Source: Epilithonimonas hungarica (GTDB taxonomy: Bacteria; Bacteroidota; Bacteroidia; Flavobacteriales; Weeksellaceae). From it: a DNA stretch of 64,000 bases. The stretch is from positions 186,001-250,000 of the forward strand of contig NZ_FNBH01000004.1 in NCBI RefSeq assembly GCF_900102265.1, written 5' to 3'. The translations under genes were made by a program, and so were the position numbers. Positions 25,192 through 34,186 of the stretch are shown here, piece after piece (within the stretch, counting starts at the first letter, position 1; each line of letters starts with the position of its first letter). The notes under the pieces were generated by a model that saw only the letters and a program-made list of their open reading frames with translations, had not been told where the DNA came from and did no database searches.

Positions 25192-25749
25192 ATGTTAAAA
25201 AATCTGTTCAGACTTTTTATTGGACTCACCTTGTTTTCCTGTGGCAAAGAACCCATTCCGAAGCCAAAAGGAGACCTTCGCCTGGAATATCCTGATCCCA
25301 AATATTTGAGATTTGATTCGCCTTGCAATTATTCTTTCGACTATTCGGATTTTTCGCGAGTAGAGAATGCCAAGGAAAATTGCTGGTATTATGTCAACTA
25401 TCCAAAGATGAAGGCGAAGATTTTCCTCACTTACTTTCCTATCAAAAATGATTTTCCACTTCATGTGAAAGAAGTAGAAAAGATGGTTTATGAACATACC
25501 ATAAAAGCAAGCTCTATCGATACCAAATTTTTCCAATATCCGGAGAAAAAAGTATATGGGAATTTTTATGTTTTGAAAGGTCAAACGGCATCCAATGTCC
25601 AATTTTTTGTGACGGACAGTACAAGGCATTTCGTAACAGGAAATCTGTATTTCAACTCCCGCCCAAGACCAGACTCATTGGGGCCGGCCATCGATTATGT
25701 CAAAAGAGACCTTCTCCACATGATAGATTCCTTTGAATGGAAAAAATAG
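25192..25749 (+). CDS. gldD: Gliding motility lipoprotein GldD
   Basis: The 185-residue product from the ATG at 25192 has a lipoprotein signal (LFRLFIGLTLFSC) followed by a GldD sequence: PKPKGDLRLEYPDPKYLRF, CWYYVNYPKMKAKIFLTYFPI, EHTIKAS, and NVQFFVTDSTRHFVTGNLYFNSRPRPDS. GldD is required for gliding and T9SS function in Flavobacterium. The longer frame from 24904 is rejected because it runs through the structured element and promoter. gldE, often next to gldD, is not adjacent here. Confidence 0.93.
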   Translation: MLKNLFRLFIGLTLFSCGKEPIPKPKGDLRLEYPDPKYLRFDSPCNYSFDYSDFSRVENAKENCWYYVNYPKMKAKIFLTYFPIKNDFPLHVKEVEKMVYEHTIKASSIDTKFFQYPEKKVYGNFYVLKGQTASNVQFFVTDSTRHFVTGNLYFNSRPRPDSLGPAIDYVKRDLLHMIDSFEWKK

Positions 25750-25900
25750 TTTGGAGTTGGAAGATTTTTCAATTCGAAAAAAATAAAATTAAAAAATAAA
25801 AACCTCGGACATCGGTCTTCTGGTTTCTGACAAAATATAAAATAATAAAACAAAAACTTCGGGCGTCCATCATCGGACATCGGACATAAAAACTTAAAAT

Positions 25901-26821
25901 ATGAAATTACTAGCAGTAGGAACTGTAGCATTTGATGCCATCGAAACACCTTTTGGGAAAACAGATAAAATCCTTGGAGGAGCAGCCACTTTTATTGGTT
26001 TGGCGGCTTCTGCTTTGGATACAGAAGTGAGCCTGGTCTCTGTGATCGGAGGCGATTTCCCTCAGGAATATCTTGATATGTTGACATCCAAGAATATCAA
26101 TGTTGATGGAGTAGAGGTTGTAAAAGATGGCAAAACTTTCTTCTGGAGCGGGAAATATCATAATGACCTTAATTCCAGAGATACATTGGTTACGGAGCTC
26201 AATGTTTTGGCGGATTTTGACCCAAAAGTTCCAGAGCATTCTTCAGAGGCAGAGGTTCTTTTGTTAGGGAATCTGGATCCTGTTGTACAGCTTTCAGTTC
26301 TGGAGAGAATGAAAACACAGCCGAAATTAGTAATTCTTGATACTATGAACTTCTGGATGGATATTGCTTGGGATAATCTAATGAAAGTAATTGCCAAGAC
26401 TGATGTGATTACAATCAACGATGAAGAAGCAAGACAACTTTCAGGAGAATATTCTCTTATGAAAGCAGCTAAGAAGATCCACGAATTGGGACCAAAATAT
26501 GTGATCATCAAAAAAGGGGAACATGGCGCATTGCTTTTCCACGAAGGAAAAGTGTTTGCAATTCCTGCTTTGCCACTTGAGGAAGTTTTTGATCCGACCG
26601 GAGCTGGTGATACTTTTGCCGGAGGATTTGCTTCATATCTTACCAAGAAAGGCGATTTCAGTTTCGAGAGTATGAAAACCGCTATTATTGTTGGTAGCGC
26701 AATGGCCTCTTTCACGGTTGAGAAATTCGGGACAGAAAGAATCCAGGCGGTTACAAAAGAAGAATTGAGCGAAAGAATTCATCAATTTAAAGAACTGACT
26801 TCTTTCGAGTCCGTAATATAA
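25901..26821 (+). CDS. PfkB-family sugar or nucleoside kinase
   Basis: The 306-residue ribokinase-fold protein has a sugar-binding glycine region (LGGAATFIGLAASAL), the central NDEEARQLSGEY segment and the C-terminal PfkB signature DPTGAGDTFAGGFASYL with the catalytic Asp. Substrate could be ribose, adenosine, fructose or another sugar; the sequence resembles Bacteroidetes proteins annotated only as PfkB kinases. Upstream DNA carries short CGGACATC-type repeats. A foldase gene follows, 56 bp after the stop. Confidence 0.92.
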   Translation: MKLLAVGTVAFDAIETPFGKTDKILGGAATFIGLAASALDTEVSLVSVIGGDFPQEYLDMLTSKNINVDGVEVVKDGKTFFWSGKYHNDLNSRDTLVTELNVLADFDPKVPEHSSEAEVLLLGNLDPVVQLSVLERMKTQPKLVILDTMNFWMDIAWDNLMKVIAKTDVITINDEEARQLSGEYSLMKAAKKIHELGPKYVIIKKGEHGALLFHEGKVFAIPALPLEEVFDPTGAGDTFAGGFASYLTKKGDFSFESMKTAIIVGSAMASFTVEKFGTERIQAVTKEELSERIHQFKELTSFESVI

Positions 26822-26877
26822 TTTAACTTAATCAAAATTTATCACTCAAAAAGGTGTTATAAATTAAAATATACAAA

Positions 26878-28707
26878 ATGAAGAAGATTTTTTTTCCTGT
26901 TGTCCTAGCTTCACAAATGGTCTTTTCCCAATATCTTATCGTGGGTAATGATAGTATCTCCGTAAAAGATTACATGAGAGAGAATAAATATGGACTGGAG
27001 AATTCTGGCCCGGACAAATCTGTGAACTCTACAGTAGAATTTTTGCTATTGCAACAGTTGGCAAAAGAAAAGAAAGCCGATACGCTTAATTTTTTTGTGA
27101 ACACTGTAAATCAGAAATTATCAGAACTAAGAGAGCAAAAATTCTATCCAAAGAATTTGATCGATCCGTTGTTACAGGATTTTGTGAGATCCAGCAACAA
27201 TGAGATCCAGGTTTTACTTTTCATAAAGGAGAAAAAAGCGGACGATAAAACGGATTACAAAGCGCTTTATAATGAAGTGAAGAGCGGGAAAATGAAGATG
27301 GAGGACTTTTTGGCAAAAAACGCCAATCCGGAAGCTGGTAAAGCATTTTATGTAAAACCGGGAATGCTGGATTACGAACTCTACCAACAAGTAAAGAATA
27401 CACCAGTTAATTCTTACACTACATTTATCGATAAACCGAATGTCGTGGCTTTTGCAAAAGTTGTGAATACAAGACCAAGTCTCGGGTATATGATCTTTGG
27501 TGTTTTGACAATTCCAAATGATGCAAATTATGAAACGACAAAAGCCAAGATCTATAAAGAATTAGAATCTGGGAAGAAATTTCAGGAGGTCGTAAAAGAA
27601 TTTGGAGCAACTGAAGATGAGAAGAAATCTGGAGGCGCTGTAATGGGATCTCCGATTTTACCGGATGATGTTTATAATGCTTTGAAAGGCCAGAAAAAAG
27701 ATTATTATACCAAAGTGCCGATTTTGTTCAACGACAAATATTTCATTTTCAATATTTATAACCTTGAGCCTTATGTGCTTACTGATGCAAATAGGTCTTT
27801 CTTCCAGAAAGAAATGCTATCGACCAGTTATGGGGAGGAGATGACAGAAAAATTGACAGACTGGCTAAAAACTCAGAATAAATATACAGAAACAGCAAAT
27901 CTTGCGGAGATCAAAAAATCCTACCAGAACTATTTGAATCCAAAAGACCCAAAAGAAGTTCTTTTCACTTACGGAAAAAACAAAGTAACCTATGAGGACC
28001 TGAAAAAAGCAATAGATTCCCAGTACAAGAACCTTGAACAGATGCCAAGCAATCAATGGTCGGACCTTGTAAGCTACCAGGCCATGCAGTATGTGCTAGG
28101 GAATTATGCCAGAAGTTTTGAAGATCTACCAGAGATAAAACCTGAATTGGATGAACTGAAGAAAAATCTTTACTCAGAATATATCTTCTCAGAATACCTT
28201 AAGAATGAGGTCAAGAATAATCCTCAACTTTATACCCAGTATTATAATGAGAACAAATCCAAGTTTGTTTGGGAAAAGAGAGCTGTTTCCAGAGTAGCGG
28301 TTGTTTCTGATCCCAAACTGGTAAAGGATGTAGAGAAAGAGCTAAAGGATCCTAAAAAATGGGAAGCACTCAAAACAAAATATAAAGATCTGGTAAACGA
28401 TAAAAATCAGGTCTTGGTTCATTTTGAGGAGGGAAAAGTCCAAGAATCAGCTGATATTTTCAAAAAACATAATGTACCATTCAAAAAAGGGACATTCCTT
28501 ACCAAAATTGGAGAGAGGGATGTAATTGTTACCATCGATGAGCTTTTGCCGGAGCAACAGATGACCCAAGCAGAAGCAGAGCCGGAAATGGATGATGCTG
28601 TTACTGAAAAATTACTCCAAAAAACCATCGCGGATCAACGTAAAAAAACAAAAGTTGAAATTCAGCCTGCTTTTATGCAAGAACTGAATAAAAATTTTAA
28701 GAAATAA
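26878..28707 (+). CDS. Periplasmic PpiC-type peptidyl-prolyl isomerase
   Basis: A 609-residue exported protein with signal peptide (MKKIFFPVVLASQMVFSQ). N-terminal SurA/PrsA-like chaperone helices come first, then two parvulin-type units (about 100-200 and 205-300, including GYMIFGVLTIPNDA and KKSGGAVMGSPILPDDVYNAL), then a long C-terminal region with another degenerate parvulin-like part. It should assist folding of periplasmic and outer-membrane proteins. A SurA-like gene follows 65 bp downstream, so the pair likely cooperate. Confidence 0.85.
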   Translation: MKKIFFPVVLASQMVFSQYLIVGNDSISVKDYMRENKYGLENSGPDKSVNSTVEFLLLQQLAKEKKADTLNFFVNTVNQKLSELREQKFYPKNLIDPLLQDFVRSSNNEIQVLLFIKEKKADDKTDYKALYNEVKSGKMKMEDFLAKNANPEAGKAFYVKPGMLDYELYQQVKNTPVNSYTTFIDKPNVVAFAKVVNTRPSLGYMIFGVLTIPNDANYETTKAKIYKELESGKKFQEVVKEFGATEDEKKSGGAVMGSPILPDDVYNALKGQKKDYYTKVPILFNDKYFIFNIYNLEPYVLTDANRSFFQKEMLSTSYGEEMTEKLTDWLKTQNKYTETANLAEIKKSYQNYLNPKDPKEVLFTYGKNKVTYEDLKKAIDSQYKNLEQMPSNQWSDLVSYQAMQYVLGNYARSFEDLPEIKPELDELKKNLYSEYIFSEYLKNEVKNNPQLYTQYYNENKSKFVWEKRAVSRVAVVSDPKLVKDVEKELKDPKKWEALKTKYKDLVNDKNQVLVHFEEGKVQESADIFKKHNVPFKKGTFLTKIGERDVIVTIDELLPEQQMTQAEAEPEMDDAVTEKLLQKTIADQRKKTKVEIQPAFMQELNKNFKK

Positions 28708-28744
28708 TTATAATTAAAAATAGAGCAAAATTGGCTGATAATTC

Positions 28745-28752
28745 TAATTTTG
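28745..28752 (+). promoter_or_regulatory. -7 box for the SurA-like gene
   Basis: TAATTTTG, 20 nt before the ATG at 28773; the SurA-like gene may be transcribed separately from the gene upstream. Confidence 0.5.
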
Positions 28753-28772
28753 CACCTTAATAAACAATAATA

Positions 28773-30149
28773 ATGTCAAAATACACTAAATGTCTTTTTT
28801 TATTGTCGGTATTTGTTTTCCTTTTTAGTGGAAAATTGTCTGCACAATTACAAAAAGGTCAGCTTATAGATGGTATCGCAGCCGTAATTGGTGACGAGAT
28901 CGTTCTGGAATCTGACATAGAGGATCAAGCGAACTATGCTAAACAGCAAGGCGCCAATGTCGGGGATAAATGTGATTTTATGGAAAGTATCCTGAATAAC
29001 AAATTGCTGATCTATGAAGCAAAAAAGGATACGCTTATAGAAAACAGGTCTGCTGCTATAAAAGAAATGGCAGGTAATAAGTATACCCAGATCTTGGGAC
29101 AGTTCCCAGATGAGAAAGCAATGCTGGCGGCGTATAAATTCAGAACCAGCTATGAGATGAAAAACGCGATCGAGAAGATCGATGCAGATAATTATTACGG
29201 GCAGGCAAAGTACGGACGTATTACGGATAAAGCGGATGTGACGCCTAATGAAGTGACAGATTTTTATAATCAATTCAAATTCCAACTTCCGAATGTGAAG
29301 GATGAGGTATCACTTTCTAAGATCAGTATCTATCCGAAATTAACTGATGCCCATAAAAAAGAGATCATTGACAAACTGAATAAGATCAAGCAGGATATAA
29401 AAGGTGGAGAGACCTTTGAGAATATGGCAAGAATTTATTCTGAGGATGAAGGTTCTGCCGCTGTTGGAGGCCTTTATAAGAATATCAATACAGGCCAGAT
29501 GGTAAAGCCGTTCGAAGCTGCTGCCCTTAATCTTCAGGAAGGCGATTTATCAGATCCTGTAGAGTCTGAGTTTGGTTATCACTTGATTCAATTGGTAAAG
29601 AGAAATGGTAAAAAGTATGATGCCAGACATATTCTGATAAAAAGTACACCGAATGCAGAAGAACTTACGGCTGCTAAAAAAGAATTAGATAGCATCAGGA
29701 CATTGATCATGGATAAAAAAATCAGCTTCAAAGATGCAGCTTATAAATTCTCAGATGATAAGAGCAACAAATTCAGTGCAGGTGTTATCGCTAATAATAG
29801 CGATGGATCGGATAAATTGGAAAAATTAGGATTAGACCCTACGATCTCTTATCAGATCGCTGGCCTTAAAAAAGGTGATATTACAGATCCATTCCAGCAA
29901 GAAGATTCTCAGAAAAGAAAAATGATCACTATCATTCAGGTAAATGATATCATAGATGCACACCAATTAGAGTTATCTACTGACTACGAAAGAATCAAGG
30001 ATATGGCTCTAAACAAGAAGAAAAATGAAATTGTGGAAAAATGGGTGAATAATAAGATACCTTCCATTTTTATTTCCATTGATAACAAATATAAAGACTG
30101 TAAGTTCCATAGCAATTGGCTGAAAAGCTCTGTAGTGGAAACTAAATGA
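28773..30149 (+). CDS. surA: SurA-like periplasmic chaperone/isomerase
   Basis: The 458-residue protein has a signal peptide, a SurA N-terminal segment (QLIDGIAAVIGDEIVLESDIEDQANYA), and two parvulin domains: VSLSKISIYPKLTD..FENMARIYSEDEGSAAVGGLY and ARHILIKSTPNAEE..FKDAAYKFSDDKSNKFSAG. It should escort outer-membrane proteins, T9SS parts and TonB receptors across the periplasm. A strong terminator follows. Confidence 0.9.
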   Translation: MSKYTKCLFLLSVFVFLFSGKLSAQLQKGQLIDGIAAVIGDEIVLESDIEDQANYAKQQGANVGDKCDFMESILNNKLLIYEAKKDTLIENRSAAIKEMAGNKYTQILGQFPDEKAMLAAYKFRTSYEMKNAIEKIDADNYYGQAKYGRITDKADVTPNEVTDFYNQFKFQLPNVKDEVSLSKISIYPKLTDAHKKEIIDKLNKIKQDIKGGETFENMARIYSEDEGSAAVGGLYKNINTGQMVKPFEAAALNLQEGDLSDPVESEFGYHLIQLVKRNGKKYDARHILIKSTPNAEELTAAKKELDSIRTLIMDKKISFKDAAYKFSDDKSNKFSAGVIANNSDGSDKLEKLGLDPTISYQIAGLKKGDITDPFQQEDSQKRKMITIIQVNDIIDAHQLELSTDYERIKDMALNKKKNEIVEKWVNNKIPSIFISIDNKYKDCKFHSNWLKSSVVETK

Positions 30150-30170
30150 TAATCAATTTTAAAAAAAAAC

Positions 30171-30199
30171 AAAAGGATGGGCGTTTGCTCATCCTTTTT
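30171..30199 (+). terminator. surA terminator
   Basis: AAAAGGATG / CATCCTTTT stem, with a G-T pair in the inner part, followed by T residues. It begins 21 bp after the stop. Confidence 0.85.
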
Positions 30200-30223
30200 A
30201 GTTTGTAATAATTTTTTTTCTAC

Positions 30224-30262
30224 CCAAAAAGAGACCTCACAATTTTAAATTGGAGGCCTATA
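30224..30262 (-). terminator. pyrH-frr terminator
   Basis: On the minus strand, a CCTCCAATTT / AAATTGTGAGG stem with one bulge is followed by TCTCTTTTT. It lies 25 bp after the frr stop. Confidence 0.75.
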
Positions 30263-30286
30263 CTTTTTAATGTAAAATCTATAGAA

Positions 30287-30841
30287 TTAAACCTTTAAGA
30301 TCTCAGCTTCTTTTACTTTCAGATGTTCGTCAGCTTTTTTCACATAAGCATCTGTAAGGTCTTGGATATCTTTTTCAACCCCTTTTATAAGGTCTTCTGC
30401 TACGCCATCCAGTCTTTTTAGTTCTTTGTTACCTTCCTGCCTTGCGTTTCTGATGGTCACCTTTGTCTGGTCGGTTTCGCCTTTTGCTTGTCTTGCCAAT
30501 TCACGTCTTCTTTCTTCCGTCAAAGGAGGAACATTAATGATGATCACATCACCATTGTTAGACGGTGCAAATCCAAGGTTTGAGTTCACTATTCCTTTTC
30601 CGATGGCACCAAGAGCTGTTCTGTCCCAAGGTTGGATAGAAAGCGTCATTGCATCTACTACAGACACGTTCGCAACCTGACTAAGTGGAGTCGGAGCCCC
30701 GTAATATTCTACCATTACATCCTGAACCATAGATGTGGAGGCACGTCCGGCCCTGATCTTTTGAAAAGCGTGTTCCAAATGCTTGATTGCAGCATCCATC
30801 TCTTGCTTTACCGATGCTACAATGAGTTCTAATTCTTCCAT
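30287..30841 (-). CDS. frr: Ribosome recycling factor
   Basis: The 184-residue protein from the ATG at 30841 (MEELELIVASVKQEMDAAIKHLEHAFQKIRAGRAS) matches RRF: helices I-III and domain II (GAPTPLSQVANVSV; IQPWDRTALGAIGKGI; PPLTEERRRELARQAKG). With EF-G it splits post-termination ribosomes. The in-frame upstream ATG at 30871 is rejected because RRF proteins start near MEE. It follows pyrH in an operon, a widely conserved order. Confidence 0.97.
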   Translation of the reverse strand: MEELELIVASVKQEMDAAIKHLEHAFQKIRAGRASTSMVQDVMVEYYGAPTPLSQVANVSVVDAMTLSIQPWDRTALGAIGKGIVNSNLGFAPSNNGDVIIINVPPLTEERRRELARQAKGETDQTKVTIRNARQEGNKELKRLDGVAEDLIKGVEKDIQDLTDAYVKKADEHLKVKEAEILKV

Positions 30842-30947
30842 TGTATATTTAAAATTTGATAATTGACACATTTATTTAGTTCAAAGTTCGAGATTTAAAA
30901 TTCAAATTTGGAATATTTCCGACTTCTGACTTCTGACCTCTGACTTT

Positions 30948-31655
30948 TTATACATTGACAAGTGTTCCGATAATTTCGCCGTCCACAAGTTTTTCCAGAT
31001 TACCTTCTTTGTTCATATCAAAGACGATAATTGGCAACTTGTTTTCATGACTTAAGGTAAAGGCTGTCATATCCATTACTTTAAGGTTTTTCTCAAACAC
31101 TTCATCAAATGACAAGCTGTTGAATTTCACCGCATCTGCATTTTTCTCAGGATCACTGTCATAGATCCCGTCCACTCTTGTTCCTTTTAGGATAACATCT
31201 GCATCTATTTCGATTGCTCTAAGGGTGGCCGCTGTATCTGTAGTGAAATATGGATTACCTGTTCCTGCTCCAAAGATCACGACCCTTCCTTTTTCAAGAT
31301 GGCGGACCGCTTTTCTTTTGATGAAAGGTTCGGCAACTTTGTCCATTTCTATGGCAGATTGCAATCTTGTAATGATCCCGGCATCTTCCAAAGCACCTTG
31401 TAGCGCCATTCCGTTGATCACTGTTGCAAGCATTCCCATATAATCTCCCTGGACTCTGTCCATGCCTTTTGCAGCACCGGCCAATCCTCTGAAAATATTA
31501 CCGCCTCCAATTACGATTGCAACTTCGCAACCCTTATCGACTACTTTTTTGATCTCTACTGCATATTCTTTCAGTCTATCATTGTCAATACCATATTGGC
31601 GTTCTCCCATAAGTGCTTCACCACTTAGTTTCAGAAGGATTCTTTTATATTTCAT
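30948..31655 (-). CDS. pyrH: UMP kinase
   Basis: The 235-residue protein has all PyrH motifs: [63 protein letters not shown] and [17 protein letters not shown]. It phosphorylates UMP to UDP and is usually feedback-inhibited by UTP. frr lies 106 bp downstream in the same direction; the gap contains a TCTGACT-type heptamer repeat. The leader is about 75 nt and has two CCTGATAA direct repeats. Confidence 0.98.
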   Translation of the reverse strand: MKYKRILLKLSGEALMGERQYGIDNDRLKEYAVEIKKVVDKGCEVAIVIGGGNIFRGLAGAAKGMDRVQGDYMGMLATVINGMALQGALEDAGIITRLQSAIEMDKVAEPFIKRKAVRHLEKGRVVIFGAGTGNPYFTTDTAATLRAIEIDADVILKGTRVDGIYDSDPEKNADAVKFNSLSFDEVFEKNLKVMDMTAFTLSHENKLPIIVFDMNKEGNLEKLVDGEIIGTLVNV

Positions 31656-31738
31656 TATTTTGTTGTTACTTTTCTTAGTTTATCAGGTCGAATGCCTCTT
31701 ATCAGGCAAATTCAAATTTATTTTAAATTTTGACTGTG

Positions 31739-31746
31739 CAAATATA
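31739..31746 (-). promoter_or_regulatory. pyrH-frr -7 box
   Basis: On the minus strand the sequence is TATATTTG. It predicts a leader of about 75-80 nt before the pyrH ATG. Confidence 0.5.
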
Positions 31747-31816
31747 ATGAAAGCAAAAGAATTACGTTAATGAAAAAGATAGTAGTGTAAAAATTTTGAT
31801 TAGTATCAAAATAGAT

Positions 31817-31824
31817 TATTTTTG
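31817..31824 (+). promoter_or_regulatory. porQ -7 box
   Basis: TATTTTTG. The first in-frame TTG (31822) lies inside this box and so cannot be the start. Confidence 0.55.
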
Positions 31825-31842
31825 CAAAGCCAAGACATAGTG

Positions 31843-32838
31843 TTGAAGAAGTTTTACTCCATTTTTTTTCTCATAATTTTCAAAGTGGTTTTTTCCCAGA
31901 CAGGAACCACCGTTTACCAGTTCCTTAATATTCCGATTTCTCCGAGACAAGCCGTTTTGGGAGATGCTATATCTGTTCGGGATTATGATGTGAACTTTAC
32001 AGCTGCCAATCCAGCTTTGATGAACCTGGAAATGGATAAAATGTTATCTGTAAACTATGCTTCTTATCTCGCAGATACAAAGATTGGGAGCATTAGCTAT
32101 GTCCGTGATTTGGAATATGGCCATTTGGTCTCATTCAATGCAAGATATATGGATTATGGTTCTATGCCCAGGACCGATGAAAGTTCTAATATCAATGGTG
32201 ATTTCTCTGCAATGGATGCATCTGTAGGATTGGGTTATGCTTATCAATTTGAAGATGATTGGACAATCGGGATGAATGTAAATTATGTGACCTCCAAGAT
32301 CGATACTTATTCATCTTCTGCCATTACAGCTAATGCCGGAGTTACCTATTATTTTGATAAGACAAATGAAACACTGGCCCTGGTTTTTCGTAATTTCGGT
32401 TATCAGATCAGGCCTTATAATGGTGTAAGAGAAAGGCTACCTTTCCGTGTAGACCTTGGTTATACTAAGATCTTGAATGAGTTTCCTGCTGCTTTTACCA
32501 TTACAGCCCACGATCTGCAGGAGTTCAATATTTCTCCGGATACCGATATCAATGGACAGCCTACAAAATTCGGTAGAAAAGTTTTAGACCATTTGTCTTT
32601 GGGAGCAGAGTTGTTTCCTGGTCAGGCTTTTAATATTAGGGTCGGTTACAATGTGAAAAGAGGAGGGGATTTGGCTGTTCTGGACCAGAGAAATTTTACA
32701 GGATTATCTGCTGGATTCAGCATCAAGATCTCTTCTTTCAGGTTCGACTATTCTCATATGCGTTATCACAATGCTTCTAATGTCAATATGCTTGGTCTTA
32801 CGATGGATCTTGTAGAACTTGGAGGAAATAGGAGATAA
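31843..32838 (+). CDS. porQ: Type IX secretion system protein PorQ
   Basis: No ATG precedes the signal peptide. TTG at 31843 gives MKKFYSIFFLIIFKVVFSQ, a good signal, with GTG at 31840 as alternative. The 331-residue mature region is PorQ-like: YQFLNIPISPRQAVLGDAISVRDYDVNFTAANPALM, then beta-barrel strands ending in GLTMDLVELGGNRR. PorQ belongs to the PorV/FadL-like outer-membrane group; with PorZ it is implicated in attachment of T9SS cargo. cmk follows about 106 bp downstream, an order common in Bacteroidetes. Confidence 0.9.
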   Translation: MKKFYSIFFLIIFKVVFSQTGTTVYQFLNIPISPRQAVLGDAISVRDYDVNFTAANPALMNLEMDKMLSVNYASYLADTKIGSISYVRDLEYGHLVSFNARYMDYGSMPRTDESSNINGDFSAMDASVGLGYAYQFEDDWTIGMNVNYVTSKIDTYSSSAITANAGVTYYFDKTNETLALVFRNFGYQIRPYNGVRERLPFRVDLGYTKILNEFPAAFTITAHDLQEFNISPDTDINGQPTKFGRKVLDHLSLGAELFPGQAFNIRVGYNVKRGGDLAVLDQRNFTGLSAGFSIKISSFRFDYSHMRYHNASNVNMLGLTMDLVELGGNRR

Positions 32839-32932
32839 AGAAAGATTCTAGAGAAAGTATTGAGGGTCAGTATTTAAAGAATTAAATTTCTAGGTCAAAC
32901 AAATTCTTTAATGTCGAGATGTCAAAATTTTT

Positions 32933-32940
32933 TAATTTTG
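32933..32940 (+). promoter_or_regulatory. cmk -7 box, leaderless
   Basis: TAATTTTG ends 4 nt before the cmk ATG. Confidence 0.6.
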
Positions 32941-32944
32941 CAGC

Positions 32945-33622
32945 ATGACAAAAAAGCCGGTAATCGCAATAGACGGATTTTCATCTACAGGGAAAAGTTC
33001 TATTTCTAAGATCATTGCAAAAAAATTGGGTCTTATTCATATGGATACAGGTGCACTTTATAGAGGTGTGACCTATTTTGCTATTCAGAATTGTACAGAT
33101 GAAAATAAAAATGTAGATATGGAAAGATTGATTGCCAGTCTTCCAAAGATCAACCTTGAATTTCAGAACGTTGATGGCGAACTCCAATTGTTCCTTAATG
33201 GGAAGAATATTAATAAGGAGATCAGATTCCCACAGGTTTCGGACAATGTAAGCCAGGTAGCAAAAGAGGCTGCTGTGAGAAATTTTCTACTGAAAACCCA
33301 ACGGGACATTGCTAAAAAAGGTGGTGTAATCATGGATGGAAGAGATATCGGTACAGTTGTCCTTCCAAATGCCGATTACAAATTTTTTATGACAGCAAGT
33401 CAGGATGAACGTGCCAGAAGACGTTTTCTGGAATTGGAATTGGCAGGCGAAAAAACCGATATTGAAACAGTAAAGAAAAATCTCATCTCAAGAGACAAAA
33501 TTGACAGTGAAAGAGAGGTCTCTCCCCTTAAACAGGCTGATGATGCCATTCTTATAGACAATACAAATATCAATAGAGAAGAAACGATAGAGCTGATTTT
33601 GTCCTATATCAAAAAGTTTTAA
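32945..33622 (+). CDS. cmk: Cytidylate kinase
   Basis: A 225-residue P-loop kinase: PVIAIDGFSSTGKSSISKIIA (Walker A GFSSTGKSS), MDTGALYRGVTY, GGVIMDGRDIGTVVLPNADYKFFMTAS and a RRFLEL lid. It converts CMP or dCMP to the diphosphate. It lies between porQ and the envelope-stress-like trio. Confidence 0.98.
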   Translation: MTKKPVIAIDGFSSTGKSSISKIIAKKLGLIHMDTGALYRGVTYFAIQNCTDENKNVDMERLIASLPKINLEFQNVDGELQLFLNGKNINKEIRFPQVSDNVSQVAKEAAVRNFLLKTQRDIAKKGGVIMDGRDIGTVVLPNADYKFFMTASQDERARRRFLELELAGEKTDIETVKKNLISRDKIDSEREVSPLKQADDAILIDNTNINREETIELILSYIKKF

Positions 33623-33649
33623 CAAAATTTTAAGAAGTTTATTTTTTCT

Positions 33650-33666
33650 TTGGCATTTTAGTTGTA
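33650..33666 (+). promoter_or_regulatory. Sigma-54-like -24/-12 element upstream of the YtxH gene
   Basis: TTGGCA, six bases, TTGTA, with GG-N10-GT spacing. It has the same layout as the grpE element at 6774 and lies 51 bp before the ATG. Confidence 0.45.
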
Positions 33667-33716
33667 AATTTAGAATTATCAAATCGAAATTTTAAATTAA
33701 CTAAAAATTATAAATA

Positions 33717-34094
33717 ATGTCAAAAAAATCAAATTCAGCAGCAATATTAGCTGCATTGCTAGCAGGAGCAGCTACAGGCGTAGTTCTAGGATTGCTTTAT
33801 GCGCCAGAAGAAGGTAAGGAAACCAGAAAAAAAATCAGAGATAAGGCAAATGACCTAAAAGATAAAGCTGTAGACGAATATGGCAAAAAATCTGAAAAAG
33901 TAAAAGATAAATACTCGGAAGTTTCCCACAATGTAAAGGACAAGTACCAATCTTTATCTTCAACTTTCAAAGAAACGGCTCAAAATGTAGCTTCAACCGT
34001 GAAAGACAGTTATGATAAGTACAAAGATCAGATCGTTTCAAAAACTTCTGATGTTGTAAAAGATGTAGAGACCGAATTGGATGGTTTGAAATAA
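33717..34094 (+). CDS. YtxH-domain protein
   Basis: A 125-residue protein with one N-terminal transmembrane helix (AILAALLAGAATGVVLGLLYAP, ending in the YtxH motif APEEGKETRKKI) and a Lys/Asp-rich amphipathic helical tail with repeated VKDKY and KDKA units, reminiscent of LEA-like proteins. YtxH proteins are linked to general or envelope stress. Two small genes follow with similar membrane character, and a sigma-54-like element precedes it. Confidence 0.88.
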   Translation: MSKKSNSAAILAALLAGAATGVVLGLLYAPEEGKETRKKIRDKANDLKDKAVDEYGKKSEKVKDKYSEVSHNVKDKYQSLSSTFKETAQNVASTVKDSYDKYKDQIVSKTSDVVKDVETELDGLK

Positions 34095-34113
34095 TAACTT
34101 ATCAAATAGCTAT

Positions 34114-34148
34114 AAAAAAAGGAATTTAGTTTCTAAGTTCCTTTTTTT
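34114..34148 (+). terminator. Terminator after the YtxH gene
   Basis: AAAAAAAGGAA / TTCCTTTTTTT arms with an AT-rich loop. Some readthrough into the next two genes is plausible. Confidence 0.75.
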
Positions 34149-34186
34149 GTAAATAAAAGTGTAATTTTATATTTAACAAGAGTCTT

